DNA of 64,000 nucleotides, taken from the NCBI GenBank assembly GCA_028822645.1, contig JAPKDG010000002.1, positions 1 to 64,000 of the forward strand, in the 5' to 3' direction. The first letter of the stretch is position 1. Every line of letters starts with the position of its first letter. The stretch comes from Longimicrobiales bacterium (lineage in GTDB: Bacteria; Gemmatimonadota; Gemmatimonadetes; Longimicrobiales; Gaopeijiaceae). The notes under the pieces are model-generated. The model was not told the DNA's origin, did no database searches, and saw only the letters and a list, made by a program, of their open reading frames with translations. A program made the translations under genes and the position numbers. Positions 26,963 through 36,542 of this stretch are shown one piece after another.

Positions 26963-28126
26963 ATGAAACTGAATCAAGTTTTCCAGTTGCTACTAGTATT
27001 AATTATTCCGATCGGTTGTGTTGCTCAAAGTGATCCGAACACAGAGGGCGTAGAGGCCTTTAAACTCGGCACATTCGAGGTGGACGGACAGCATCGGCTG
27101 GGTATTGTCCTGAGAGATAATTTAGTAATAGACCTTGTTTCTGCTAATACTGCTCTTCAGAAAAACCCTGGCACTTCAGAGATATCCATGCCATCAGATA
27201 TGTTAGAACTGATTGAACGGTATGAATCTGGTTTGAAACACCGTTTATATGAGATAGTTAATGATTTGAACCACAATAATGGATTGGAAGGACCAGGGAA
27301 ATCAGATTTTGTTTATGAGGCGAGTGACTTAAGAGCTCTTCCTCCAATTATGTATCCCAGCAAAAATATGAATGCCGCGGTCAACTTCTATACACATGCA
27401 TGTGAAGGCTGTACTGAGGAACAGTTGCAAGCGAGGACTCAGGAGCGACAGGAGAATCGAGGGGTACCCTACCTGTTCCTGAAACCGACCCGCGGCGCAA
27501 TCATAGGTAACGGCGACGACATCGTGATTCCTTATGGCCGTGACCGGATCGAATGGGAGGTTGAGTTGGCAATCGTATTCGGTACTGAGGGCAAGTACAT
27601 CTCTGCAACTCGAGCCTACGACCACGTGTTCGGCTATATGGTCGCTATGGATGTGTCTGATCGTGGCGGGCGTCCACCTGGTGGTTACGGATCTGGTCAG
27701 GATTGGTTCGTCGGTAAGGGCCATGACACATTCGCGCCCCAAGGGCCGTGGATTGTTCCAAAGGAGTTCTATGGCGATCCAATGGAACGCTTGCACCAGA
27801 GCCTGGTCATCGATGGCGTGACCGTTCAGGAGGCCAGAGCGGGGGATATGATCCACAACATCCCAGAGTTAATCGAGTACGCATCGTCGCTAATCACTGT
27901 ATTTCCTGGTGACGTCCTGCAAAGCGGAACGTCGGGCGGAACGGGCGCTGGTCGCGTTCAGCGGGCGACAGGATCTGGTTACCTTCAGGCTGGTGAAACG
28001 ATCAGTGCCACCATCGAGGGAATCGGCACGCTAACGCACAGCGTTGTTGCTGAAGAGAGCGTTCCAGACGATCTATCCGGCGCACAACTGCCCCCAGTTC
28101 GTAGCTACAGACCGCCAGGGAATTGA
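26963..28126 (+). CDS. Exported fumarylacetoacetate-hydrolase-family lipoprotein
   Basis: A 387-residue protein with a lipoprotein leader (LLLVLIIPIGC, Cys19) followed by an FAH-type domain. Catalytic-domain landmarks are NFYTHACEGC, YLFLKPTRGAIIGNGDDIVIP, EWEVELAIVFG (metal-binding acidic pair), MDVSDRG, FVGKGHDTFAPQGPWIV and a closing GDVLQSGTSGGTG. Family members are metal-dependent hydrolases or decarboxylases of beta-diketo or pyruvoyl compounds and are usually cytosolic, so an exported version is unusual. AGGAGG before the ATG fixes the start. From about 27400 to the stop, base composition and codon choice differ sharply from the first third. It is followed at once by the cyclodeaminase-family gene. 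Confidence 0.88.
   Translation: MKLNQVFQLLLVLIIPIGCVAQSDPNTEGVEAFKLGTFEVDGQHRLGIVLRDNLVIDLVSANTALQKNPGTSEISMPSDMLELIERYESGLKHRLYEIVNDLNHNNGLEGPGKSDFVYEASDLRALPPIMYPSKNMNAAVNFYTHACEGCTEEQLQARTQERQENRGVPYLFLKPTRGAIIGNGDDIVIPYGRDRIEWEVELAIVFGTEGKYISATRAYDHVFGYMVAMDVSDRGGRPPGGYGSGQDWFVGKGHDTFAPQGPWIVPKEFYGDPMERLHQSLVIDGVTVQEARAGDMIHNIPELIEYASSLITVFPGDVLQSGTSGGTGAGRVQRATGSGYLQAGETISATIEGIGTLTHSVVAEESVPDDLSGAQLPPVRSYRPPGN
27400..28126. other. GC-rich segment of anomalous composition
   Basis: Hand counts of single 60-base lines give 37-43 percent G+C at 27181-27420, then 57, 58, 63, 60 and 55 percent in lines starting 27421, 27481, 27901, 27961 and 28021, and 40 percent again from 28141. The rise begins inside the FAH-family gene and ends at its stop codon. 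Codons shift to GGC, GCG, ATC and GAC. No repeats or mobility genes flank it. Confidence 0.7.
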
Positions 28127-28127
28127 G

Positions 28128-29138
28128 GTGGTATCACGAAGCGTAAAAAACCGCGAAACTCTTCTACTCAGTGGAGAAGAAATCTCTCAGATTCTCCAAT
28201 TGGAAGATTATTTTGATCTGATGGAAGATGCGTTCCGACTCTACGCTGAGGATAAGAGTCTGGATACGGGCCTGCTCCATATTGATACTCAAGATGGCGA
28301 ATTCCATATTAAAGCTGGCGGATTGGTTAAAGGAAAGGCCTACCTTGGGCTGAAGCTGAACGGGGGGTTTTTTCAGAACCAAAAACGATTTGGCTTGCCA
28401 AATATTCAAGGCATCATCGTTCTCTGCGATGGAGAAGATGGGTCACCATTGGCTATTATGGAATCGGTTGGAATTACCATTAATCGAACAGGGGCCACCA
28501 CGGGTGTTGCAGCTAAATATTTAGCGAAACCCAACTCTGAGACAGTTACTATTTGTGGGTGTGGAACACAGGGCAGGGTGCAGCTCAGATCTTTAAAACA
28601 AGTGTTGCCCTTAAAAAAAGCTTTTGCAATTGATATGGACCCTGATATATCAGCTCGTTTTGCAATCGAGATGGCTGATGAATTACAGATGGAAGTAATG
28701 GCGGTCGATGTGGTTGAAGAGGCTTTGGCGGAAAGCGATGTGCTAGTGACCTGCACTCCTTCAAGTTCTCCGCTGATTAAGGCGAGTATGATTCCAGATG
28801 GTATTTTTATAGCGGCAGTAGGTGCAGACAGTCCTGACAAACAGGAATTGGATGTAGAGATTTTTTCTAAGGCCAAGGTAGTGGTTGATCTCTTAGATCA
28901 ATGTATCAATGTGGGAGAGCTACATCACGCAATCGCCGCAGGTGTTATCTCCGCGGAAGAAGTCCATGCCGACTTGGGCCAAGTAATAGTTGGGGATCGA
29001 ACTGGTCGCACTTCTGATGAGGAAATTATAGTTTTTGATGCAACAGGGTCAGCTCTTCAAGATACAGCGGGGGCAATCGCTGTATATCAAAGGGCTATTT
29101 CGGATGAGGGAAGGAATAATTTCAGTTTTTTCTCTTGA
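28128..29138 (+). CDS. Ornithine cyclodeaminase/mu-crystallin family protein
   Basis: An NAD(P)-binding protein of the OCD/mu-crystallin family, 336 residues from this start. LLLSGEEISQIL is the usual N-terminus, GLKLNGGFFQNQKRFGLPNIQG the substrate domain, TICGCGTQGRVQ the dinucleotide motif (GxGxxG), and DVLVTCTPSSSPLI and DGIFIAAVGAD the later Rossmann strands. The group includes ornithine cyclodeaminase, alanine dehydrogenase and ketimine reductase; the substrate cannot be assigned. The frame is open to an ATG at 28044, but that would overlap the FAH gene by 83 bases and add a non-conserved leader. The GTG at 28128, one base after the upstream stop, is preferred. It converges on transketolase, 14 bases away. 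Confidence 0.85.
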   Translation: MVSRSVKNRETLLLSGEEISQILQLEDYFDLMEDAFRLYAEDKSLDTGLLHIDTQDGEFHIKAGGLVKGKAYLGLKLNGGFFQNQKRFGLPNIQGIIVLCDGEDGSPLAIMESVGITINRTGATTGVAAKYLAKPNSETVTICGCGTQGRVQLRSLKQVLPLKKAFAIDMDPDISARFAIEMADELQMEVMAVDVVEEALAESDVLVTCTPSSSPLIKASMIPDGIFIAAVGADSPDKQELDVEIFSKAKVVVDLLDQCINVGELHHAIAAGVISAEEVHADLGQVIVGDRTGRTSDEEIIVFDATGSALQDTAGAIAVYQRAISDEGRNNFSFFS

Positions 29139-29152
29139 ACACCCCCTCTTGG

Positions 29153-31186
29153 TTATGTTTTCCCTTTGAGTGCTTCAGTCGCTTTTTCCACGATATTACC
29201 GACTTTAATACCGAACTGATCAAAGAGGTCTTCAGAGGGAGCAGAAGCTCCAAACCTGTCTAGGCCTATGACTAATCCTCTGTTTCCTATCCACCGATAC
29301 CAGCCGAATGAAGATCCAGCTTCTATCGCTACTTGAACAGGGCAATCGGGTAGTAAAATTGAGTCTTGATATTCTTTGGTTTGGCGCGAGAAGAGGTACC
29401 AACTGGGCATGCTGACTAAACGTGTGGTGATACCTGTGCTCTCTAGGATTTCTTTAGCTTCCAAAGCTATCCCGATTTCTGAGCCACTCGCAATCAAAAC
29501 TACTCTAGGTTCTCTGTCTGAAGCTTCGGATAAGACATAAGCTCCGAATCGTGTTCCTTCTGCCGACGGAAATGTTGTCCTGTCGAATGGAATGACGCCC
29601 TGTCTTGTCAGGGATAAAAATGTGGGACCGTTTGTCCTCTCCATTGCAAGTTTCCATGCCATTGCTGTTTCTGCAGCATCTGCTGGTCTTAGATCTAACA
29701 GGTCGGGGATAGCCCTTAATGTCATTAGTTGCTCGACAGGTTGATGGGTGGGACCATCCTCTCCTAATCCAATTGAGTCGTGGGTAAATACGTACTTGAC
29801 GGGCAGATTCATCAGGGCTGCGAGCCTTATTGAAGGTCTCATATAATCCGAAAAAATCAGAAATGTCCCTCCGAAAGGTTGGATGCCTCCATGTAAAGCA
29901 AGTCCATTCATTATCCCTGCCATGCCATGTTCTCGAATTCCGAATCGGAGTACACGACCCCCAGGGGTTTCATGGGCTAAGTCGGATCCTCCAGTAATAT
30001 CGGTCATATTGGAAGGTCCTAGATCAGCTGATCCTCCGATGAGGTTGGGACAGCTTTCTGCAATAATCTGGAGTACTTCCCCAGACCAGGATCGGGTGGC
30101 TTTCGCCTTCTGGACATTCTGGTAGCTGGGGACATTTGTATCCCAGCCTTCTGGCAGGTCTCCTTTCATCATTTCCAGGTACTCTCTCGCTAGCTCTGGG
30201 TAGATATTTTTGTATGATTCAAAGAGTTCGTTCCACTCACTCTCAAAGGTACTACCTCTGACAGCGGTTTTTCGCCAAGTCCTGAGACTTTCAGGCTCAA
30301 CATAAAAAGGCTTCTGCGAAGGGTAGTCGATATTGTTTTTAGTGGCTTCTATTTCTTCTGGTCCCAGTGGGCTACCGTGGGCTGAAGCCTTATCTGCCTT
30401 GTTGGGACTTCCCTCAGCTATCCGTGTTCTTAGTACGATTAGGGAAGGGCGTTCAGATTCGCATTTTGCTTGCGCGATAGCTTCATCGATTTGGTTGAGA
30501 TTAGACCCGTCCTCTACATAGAGTGTGTGCCATTGGTAGCTTTTGAATCGGTCGACTTGATCGGTAGAGCTGGTTAAGGATGTGTTGCCTTCGATAGTGA
30601 TGCGATTGTCGTCAAAAATCCAGATTAGTTTCCCGAGTTTCTGATGTCCAGCGAATTCCGCAACTTCGTGTGATATGCCTTCCATTAGGTCTCCATCAGA
30701 ACAGAGTGCATATGTATAATGATTGATTACGTCATGTCCATCTCTGTTGAATCTGGCTGCTAACCAGCGCTCTGCCAGAGCCATTCCTACTGAGTTGGCG
30801 ACACCTTGTCCGAGAGGTCCGGTAGTTGTCTCTACTCCTGGTGTATGATCGACTTCAGGGTGTCCAGGAGTTTTAGACTCCCACTGGCGGAATGATTTTA
30901 TGTCTTCTAGAGACAAGTCATAACCGGTCAGATAGAGGAGAGAGTAGAGCAACATAGAAGCGTGGCCGATGGAGAGAACAAAACGGTCACGATCTACCCA
31001 GTCGGGGTTATTCGGGTTGTGCTTCAGATATTTTGTCCAAAGAAGGTATCCGACTGGAGCAAGGGCCATGGGTGTTCCAGGGTGTCCCGAATTGGCATTC
31101 TGAACAGCGTCCATGGATAAAACCTTGACAGCATCAATACAGAGTTGATCTGTCGTTTCAGGCAGCCCCGTGGGTGACTCAGGCAT
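29153..31186 (-). CDS. tkt: Transketolase
   Basis: A 677-residue thiamine-diphosphate enzyme of normal bacterial transketolase length. [18 protein letters not shown] is the N-terminal signature, CSDGDLMEG...DDNRITIEG the ThDP/Mg site, [15 protein letters not shown] the cofactor loop, and [13 protein letters not shown] the pyrimidine-domain motif. It moves two-carbon units between pentose phosphates and glycolytic sugars in the cytosol. The frame runs to a TTG at 31204, but GGAG seven bases before the ATG at 31186 decides the start, which lies within the last codons of leuS (eight-base overlap). The pair is therefore coupled. Confidence 0.95.
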   Translation of the reverse strand: MPESPTGLPETTDQLCIDAVKVLSMDAVQNANSGHPGTPMALAPVGYLLWTKYLKHNPNNPDWVDRDRFVLSIGHASMLLYSLLYLTGYDLSLEDIKSFRQWESKTPGHPEVDHTPGVETTTGPLGQGVANSVGMALAERWLAARFNRDGHDVINHYTYALCSDGDLMEGISHEVAEFAGHQKLGKLIWIFDDNRITIEGNTSLTSSTDQVDRFKSYQWHTLYVEDGSNLNQIDEAIAQAKCESERPSLIVLRTRIAEGSPNKADKASAHGSPLGPEEIEATKNNIDYPSQKPFYVEPESLRTWRKTAVRGSTFESEWNELFESYKNIYPELAREYLEMMKGDLPEGWDTNVPSYQNVQKAKATRSWSGEVLQIIAESCPNLIGGSADLGPSNMTDITGGSDLAHETPGGRVLRFGIREHGMAGIMNGLALHGGIQPFGGTFLIFSDYMRPSIRLAALMNLPVKYVFTHDSIGLGEDGPTHQPVEQLMTLRAIPDLLDLRPADAAETAMAWKLAMERTNGPTFLSLTRQGVIPFDRTTFPSAEGTRFGAYVLSEASDREPRVVLIASGSEIGIALEAKEILESTGITTRLVSMPSWYLFSRQTKEYQDSILLPDCPVQVAIEAGSSFGWYRWIGNRGLVIGLDRFGASAPSEDLFDQFGIKVGNIVEKATEALKGKT

Positions 31187-33707
31187 TGTTTGACTCCAAG
31201 ACAAAGTTGATTAATCGATTGGGTACGTAAATAACTCGTTTAACTATTCCTGTTTCTAGATACCTAGCAATATTTTTTTCAGACTTCGCAATTATTTCCA
31301 TCTCTTCTTGGCCGATTCCAGCTTTCAAGGTGACCGTAGCTCTCAGTTTACCGTTGATTTGAATCGCCATTTCAACACTGTCATCGCGTGCTTTGTCCGC
31401 ATTGTATTCGGGCCAATTCATACCTGAAAAGATACTTTCGCTATGTCCGAATGATTCCCAGAGTTCTTCTGCAAGATGTGGAGAAAATGGTGCTATCATT
31501 ACTACTAAGGGCTCAATCTCAGATCTTTGCGGAGTGCGGCCCTTAGAGCGAACTACATTCAGATATTCCATCAGCGCAGCAATAGAGGTGTTGTACCTTA
31601 GCTCGGGAATTTGGTTGGTTACCTGCTGGATTGTTTGGTGCAATTTTCTTTCAACATTGGAATCTTTTTCTTTTTCATCATCGTGAAGAGACAACATGGC
31701 CGTTTCCCAAACCCGGTGTAAAAAACCGTGTGGCCCTTGGATCCCATCATCTTGATAGTCCCCACCTTCGTCAAAAGGCCCGAGGAACATCAGGTAGGTC
31801 CTGAAGGTATCTGCGCCATATTTTTCTATTATTTGATCGGGAATTATTACATTGCCCTTGCTCTTGGACATTTTAGCCCCTTCTCGAATGATTAATCCAT
31901 GAGCCCGGAAACGTACGAATGGCTCTTGAAAATCTATATGACCAAGATCATGAAGAGCCATTGTTATGAAGCGGCTATACAGAAGATGTAGCACCGCATG
32001 TTCATTTCCGCCGATATAGCAATCTACAGGCAACCATTTCTTGGTAATGTTGGAGTCAAAGGGAACGTCTCCAGTGTCTGTGGAAGGGTACCTAAGAAAA
32101 TACCAGGAACTATCTAAGAAGGTGTCTGAAACATCAGTTTCTCTTCGTGCAGGAGCTCCACACTCAGGACAGTCCGTGAGGTACCAGTCCTCGAGTCGAG
32201 CCAATGGACTCACGCCAGAATCGTCGGGTTTAAAATCCTCAATCCGAGGAAGAACAATCGGCAAAGTTTCTTCTGGAACAGCAACGGGACCACATTTATC
32301 ACAATGGATGATGGGGATAGGCGGTCCCCAATATCGTTGTCGAGAGATACACCAATCGTGAAGGCGATAGCTAACGTGGACAGATGCCATATCCATAGTT
32401 TTTAACCAGTCACAGATTGTTTTTTTAGCTTCGGCAACAGAGAGTCCGTCAAAATCGTTAGAGTTGATCAATACACCATCTCCTGAGTAAGCCTCCAGGA
32501 GTTCAGTCGCTTTCTCTTCTGAATGTCTTTCTGCAGATATCACTTGCTTGATGGGTAGATCCATAGCTTTAGCGAAGTCAAAATCTCTCTGGTCGTGTCC
32601 AGGGACAGCCATAATAGCACCCGTCCCATAGGCCATCATGACGTAGTCCGCTATCCATATAGGGATCACAGCACTGCTTGCTGGATTGAGAGCATATCCT
32701 CCAGTGAAAATGCCAGTTTTGGCCTTCTCTGTTTTCTGCCTTGCGACTAAGTCTAACTTTGCTGTTTTCTTTTGATAAGCCTGGACTGCTTTTTGTTGTT
32801 GTTCGCTAGTCACCTCTTTCACTAGCGGGTGCTCAGGAGATAACACGATATAAGTAGCTCCGAATACAGTATCGGGACGTGTGGTAAAAACCTCTATTTC
32901 TTGCAGATCTTTTGTTGTGGGAGACAGTCCATCCTTATTGAGATGGCCCGAGGGGGTTGTCTTTCCCTCCGCTGTCGATATAGAAAAATGGAGGATTGCA
33001 CCTTCGCTGCGTCCAATCCAATTCTCTTGGGCTTTCTTCGTGGTTTCTGACCAATCCAGTTGCTTTAGACCATCCAAGAGCCTCTGGGAATATTCAGTTA
33101 TACGGAAAAACCATTGCGCTATATGTCTTTGTTCAACTGGACTGTCACATCGTTCACATCGTCCACCGATCACCTGCTCGTTTGAGAGCACTGTCATGCA
33201 TGAGGGGCACCAATTCACAGGAGCTTTTTTCCGCACGGCTAGCCCAGCTTTGAATAACTGAAGGAAAATCCACTGGGTCCAGCGGTAGTACGAGATGTCG
33301 GTAGTATCGACTGCATGTTGCCAGTCGAACATGCCCCCTATTCTTTTGAGTTGTCTAGTGAAATTAGCAACATTGCTAGGGATTAGGTCCATCGGGTGGA
33401 CCCCTTGTTTGAGAGCAAAATTTTCCGAATGAATGCCGAAGGCGTCAAATCCTATTGGTTCAAAGACAGTGTGACCTGTTAACTGTTGGAAGCGCCCGTG
33501 GACATCAGCCCCAGTAAAGGCATAGATGTTCCCAACGTGGAGTCCTTCAGCGGAAGGATAAGGGAACATCATGAGGTTGTAGTAGGGGTCTCTACCTCTT
33601 TCTAAGACTTCTACGCTAAGGCTATTCGTGGCCTCCTTCTCCCAGCGTGTTTGCCATTTTTTTTCTATTGTAATCGGCTTGTAGTTGTTATTTTTATTGC
33701 TGTTCAT
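31179..33707 (-). CDS. leuS: Leucyl-tRNA synthetase
   Basis: An 842-residue class Ia synthetase. The HIGH-type motif is HVGN within [12 protein letters not shown], the CP1 editing domain includes [15 protein letters not shown] and [17 protein letters not shown], and the KMSKS loop is [10 protein letters not shown]. Cysteine pairs (CPSC, CERC; CDKC, CPEC) fit the zinc-ribbon insertions. It charges tRNA-Leu. The nearest start with full conserved sequence is ATG 33707; a TTG two codons earlier is possible. It is coupled to tkt downstream. A 166-base gap to the upstream gene holds nothing recognised. Confidence 0.97.
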   Translation of the reverse strand: MNSNKNNNYKPITIEKKWQTRWEKEATNSLSVEVLERGRDPYYNLMMFPYPSAEGLHVGNIYAFTGADVHGRFQQLTGHTVFEPIGFDAFGIHSENFALKQGVHPMDLIPSNVANFTRQLKRIGGMFDWQHAVDTTDISYYRWTQWIFLQLFKAGLAVRKKAPVNWCPSCMTVLSNEQVIGGRCERCDSPVEQRHIAQWFFRITEYSQRLLDGLKQLDWSETTKKAQENWIGRSEGAILHFSISTAEGKTTPSGHLNKDGLSPTTKDLQEIEVFTTRPDTVFGATYIVLSPEHPLVKEVTSEQQQKAVQAYQKKTAKLDLVARQKTEKAKTGIFTGGYALNPASSAVIPIWIADYVMMAYGTGAIMAVPGHDQRDFDFAKAMDLPIKQVISAERHSEEKATELLEAYSGDGVLINSNDFDGLSVAEAKKTICDWLKTMDMASVHVSYRLHDWCISRQRYWGPPIPIIHCDKCGPVAVPEETLPIVLPRIEDFKPDDSGVSPLARLEDWYLTDCPECGAPARRETDVSDTFLDSSWYFLRYPSTDTGDVPFDSNITKKWLPVDCYIGGNEHAVLHLLYSRFITMALHDLGHIDFQEPFVRFRAHGLIIREGAKMSKSKGNVIIPDQIIEKYGADTFRTYLMFLGPFDEGGDYQDDGIQGPHGFLHRVWETAMLSLHDDEKEKDSNVERKLHQTIQQVTNQIPELRYNTSIAALMEYLNVVRSKGRTPQRSEIEPLVVMIAPFSPHLAEELWESFGHSESIFSGMNWPEYNADKARDDSVEMAIQINGKLRATVTLKAGIGQEEMEIIAKSEKNIARYLETGIVKRVIYVPNRLINFVLESNNA

Positions 33708-33879
33708 ATTCAACTCATTAGATCCTGTCTCTTGTTTATCGCATATCTTTAGATTTGGGGCATCAAACTACGTGTTATAGATCAGTATCACAAACAAAAT
33801 TTCTGATCAAGGGAATAGGTGTCCGAGGGGGACAAGGTCACCATATCTAGTAGAAATAAAAAGATTGACTTAAGTGTGC

Positions 33880-34971
33880 TCACTGGTTGACTGATAACGA
33901 GTGATGGGTAACCAGAACAGAAAAGGGATCTTTCTTGGAAAGAGTGTTGCCCTTTATGTATGAAATGACATCTGTCAAACCGCCTTTTTCTTCCATCAGT
34001 CTTGCAAATTCGTCTAGTCGGGAGTGGTATCGTATCTGTGCCAGTAAGGTAGCATTGTTGATAGGTATGGACACGAAATTCTGATAGCTCATGGCTTCTA
34101 ATGTGGGCTGAACTTCACGGATGAAGTCACCAAGGTGTTTGTTAAAAAGCTCTTCTCTTAATGTTAGTGTTTCTAAATAATTCAGGTCGCTGTTCTGATA
34201 AAGTGCTTGTAGATTTTTAATAAAATCGAAGAAAAACTCTTCAAATGCTATATGATCTCTTAGGCGGGCTTTTGCTCGCAGGCAAAGAATATTTCCGGGG
34301 GAGAAATCTGGATTGGCACAATAGAATTCAACCGCACCATATCTGCCGACAAAAGTGGCGAAGCTTTCATTGAAATCTATGTGTCCTTTGATAAACAAGT
34401 GGTTGTGAGATAATTCATGCAAAACAGTTTCCACTATACCGACTTCGTCCTGCCTCAGAAATGTGGACAAAATAGGGTCAGAAAACCAACCTAAGGTACT
34501 GAAAGCTGAAGTAGGACGTAAATAAGTATCAAAACCTTCATTTTCGAGTGCGTTTTTCTCCACCAATGCTTCATTTTTATCGAAGAAGCCTCTGTAAGGA
34601 AAGCGTCCTATTAATGGAAACCACCAAGTCTTGGGTTCGAGTTGATCTTTGGGAGAAGCTGACAGTATGAGTGCAAGCGTATCGCGATCGAGTTTCGTAA
34701 AAGTGGTGTAGGATGTTCCTATATTCATCTGAAGAGTTTCTGAAGCAAATTCTCTAGCTTTCGAAACTAATACTAGCTTACTGCGAGTATCTTTCGTGGT
34801 AGTAGTATCCTGTATGACTTCAATGATTGGCCTTCTAGAACTAAGGATTTCCAGTTCAGCTAGTCCAGCTTTGATCACGTAGGATGGGGAGCATCCAATA
34901 CTGGTTAGAGATAAGTGGGCGAGGAGGAAAAGATTTCGTATGGTATGCCAAGATGATGTATGCTCTGTCAA
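33880..34971 (-). CDS. Putative aminopeptidase lipoprotein (zinc, HExxH)
   Basis: A 363-residue exported protein. The leader ends in TSIGC, a lipoprotein site. The motif HELSHNHLF with downstream NESFATFVG provides two His, a catalytic Glu and a second Glu, the layout of an HExxH zinc peptidase. The overall text (YVIKAGLAELEIL, WWFPLIGRFPYRGFFDK, GWFSDPILSTFL) matches the Pfam putative-aminopeptidase family (PF10023) as I recall it. Cleavage of peptides at the periplasmic face is inferred. The start is a TTG at 34971, supported by GAGGAG about seven bases upstream. Confidence 0.8.
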   Translation of the reverse strand: MTEHTSSWHTIRNLFLLAHLSLTSIGCSPSYVIKAGLAELEILSSRRPIIEVIQDTTTTKDTRSKLVLVSKAREFASETLQMNIGTSYTTFTKLDRDTLALILSASPKDQLEPKTWWFPLIGRFPYRGFFDKNEALVEKNALENEGFDTYLRPTSAFSTLGWFSDPILSTFLRQDEVGIVETVLHELSHNHLFIKGHIDFNESFATFVGRYGAVEFYCANPDFSPGNILCLRAKARLRDHIAFEEFFFDFIKNLQALYQNSDLNYLETLTLREELFNKHLGDFIREVQPTLEAMSYQNFVSIPINNATLLAQIRYHSRLDEFARLMEEKGGLTDVISYIKGNTLSKKDPFSVLVTHHSLSVNQ

Positions 34972-35189
34972 TATAGGCTCCTCGCAGGTCGAGTAGTGTT
35001 TTGTAAGTTGCTACTACATTTTCTTTGTACCAAAGTCTGTCAAAATAATTCCAGTAGTCAGTGCCTGATTGTTATGGGTTTGGATTGATTTTCTATACAG
35101 TTTTTGTCTTTTTATGTCAGCCCGACTCTAATGAGCATCAGGACCTGACCTCCTAGCCTGGATTCGATATATAAGTTATTCCTATCACA

Positions 35190-36542
35190 ATGACATTGAT
35201 AGCACATTTAGTTTACCAATCATTATTACGAATATTACAGATTGCTTCGAAGTGTGTCGTGAATAAACCAAAGCGATCTTCGAAGGTATTACGGGGACTT
35301 TACGGCCGAAAACAGGCCTGTAGAAAATTGATAGCTTGGGGTGAGGCTAATAGGGGTCCCCTTACTCCAATATTCTGGATCCATGCTTCATCTGTAGGAG
35401 AAGCTCTTCAAGCTAAAAGTATAGCAGAGGGCCTAAGGAAAAGGCTGGGAGACATTCAAATCGTCTTCACTTTTTTTTCGGCATCAGCCGAAGAGACAGC
35501 TGAAGATTTTCCTTCTGATATAAGTGCCTATCTTCCTTGGGATCTTTCTGGAGATATGGGTGATGTGTTGGACGCTCTGTGCCCCTCAATAGTTCTATTC
35601 ACGCAAAGGGAAATTTGGCCCAATCTGAATCGACAGGCAAGAATTAGGGGGATTCCGACAGTCCTGGTGGGAGGGACACTCTCTAGTAATGCTAAGAAAT
35701 TACGTTGGCCTTGGCGTTTATCCACTAGTTTTACGGTTGGTCAAGTTAGTGCTATAGGGGCTATTTCTGTGGACGACAAGGATCGTTTTGAAAGCTTGGG
35801 TGCTGATAAAAATCAAGTTAAAGTCACAGGGGATCCAGCTGTAGACTCCGCGTATGATCGTGTTGGTTCCTTAGATGATCAAGTGTCTGATCTTAATTTC
35901 CTGAGCAAATGGAAAGATTCTTTGATAGTGGCTGGGTCTACCTGGGACTCGGATGAAGGTATGTTACTTTCAGCATTGGTCGAGATTAGAACAACTAACC
36001 CCAAGATAAAAATGGTGTTGGTTCCACATGAAGTGTTTCCTGAAAACATTGACCGGATGACAAGAAAATGTATGGATCAAGGACTAAGGGTTATTCAGTT
36101 TTCAGGCCTATCTAAAAATAAGAATATGAATACCGCGGATGTGTTATTGGTGGATGTAATGGGCATCTTAACTTACTTATATTCTTTTGCTACAATTGCC
36201 TATGTAGGTGGGGGTTTCGGTGCAGAAGGACTGCATTCGGTCCTGGAACCCGCAGCAGCAGGTGTCCCTACACTATTCGGACCAAATTATGAAAATTCGT
36301 TGGCGGCCAGTGGCTTGCTGGACGAAGGAGCCGCTAAGATAGTTTTGGATTCAGATGGAATGGGTCATGTTGTTGAGGAGTATTTTTCTGATCGGGATGA
36401 GTTGTTGAAAGCTGGGAGAAATGCGCTAGGCTATATTGAGAAGAACCGAGGGGGCACAGATCAAACTATTGACTTGATCTGTGATGTCCTGGAAACAGTG
36501 CGACCACTGAGTGTGTTAATTGAGAAAAAAAATCAAAGATAG
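35190..36542 (+). CDS. waaA: 3-deoxy-D-manno-octulosonic acid (Kdo) transferase
   Basis: A 450-residue GT-B glycosyltransferase. IHASSVGEALQAKS carries the catalytic Glu; later blocks are YLPWDLSGDM, LFTQREIWPNL, GAISVDDKDRFESLGA, VTGDPAVDS, VGGGFGAEGLHSVLEPAAAGVPTLFGP. It adds Kdo from CMP-Kdo to the lipid A precursor at the inner membrane, so the cell makes LPS. Residues 1-20 are a membrane anchor. It begins a long plus-strand run and overlaps the next gene by 23 bases. A 218-base gap precedes it in which nothing was recognised. Confidence 0.95.
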   Translation: MTLIAHLVYQSLLRILQIASKCVVNKPKRSSKVLRGLYGRKQACRKLIAWGEANRGPLTPIFWIHASSVGEALQAKSIAEGLRKRLGDIQIVFTFFSASAEETAEDFPSDISAYLPWDLSGDMGDVLDALCPSIVLFTQREIWPNLNRQARIRGIPTVLVGGTLSSNAKKLRWPWRLSTSFTVGQVSAIGAISVDDKDRFESLGADKNQVKVTGDPAVDSAYDRVGSLDDQVSDLNFLSKWKDSLIVAGSTWDSDEGMLLSALVEIRTTNPKIKMVLVPHEVFPENIDRMTRKCMDQGLRVIQFSGLSKNKNMNTADVLLVDVMGILTYLYSFATIAYVGGGFGAEGLHSVLEPAAAGVPTLFGPNYENSLAASGLLDEGAAKIVLDSDGMGHVVEEYFSDRDELLKAGRNALGYIEKNRGGTDQTIDLICDVLETVRPLSVLIEKKNQR

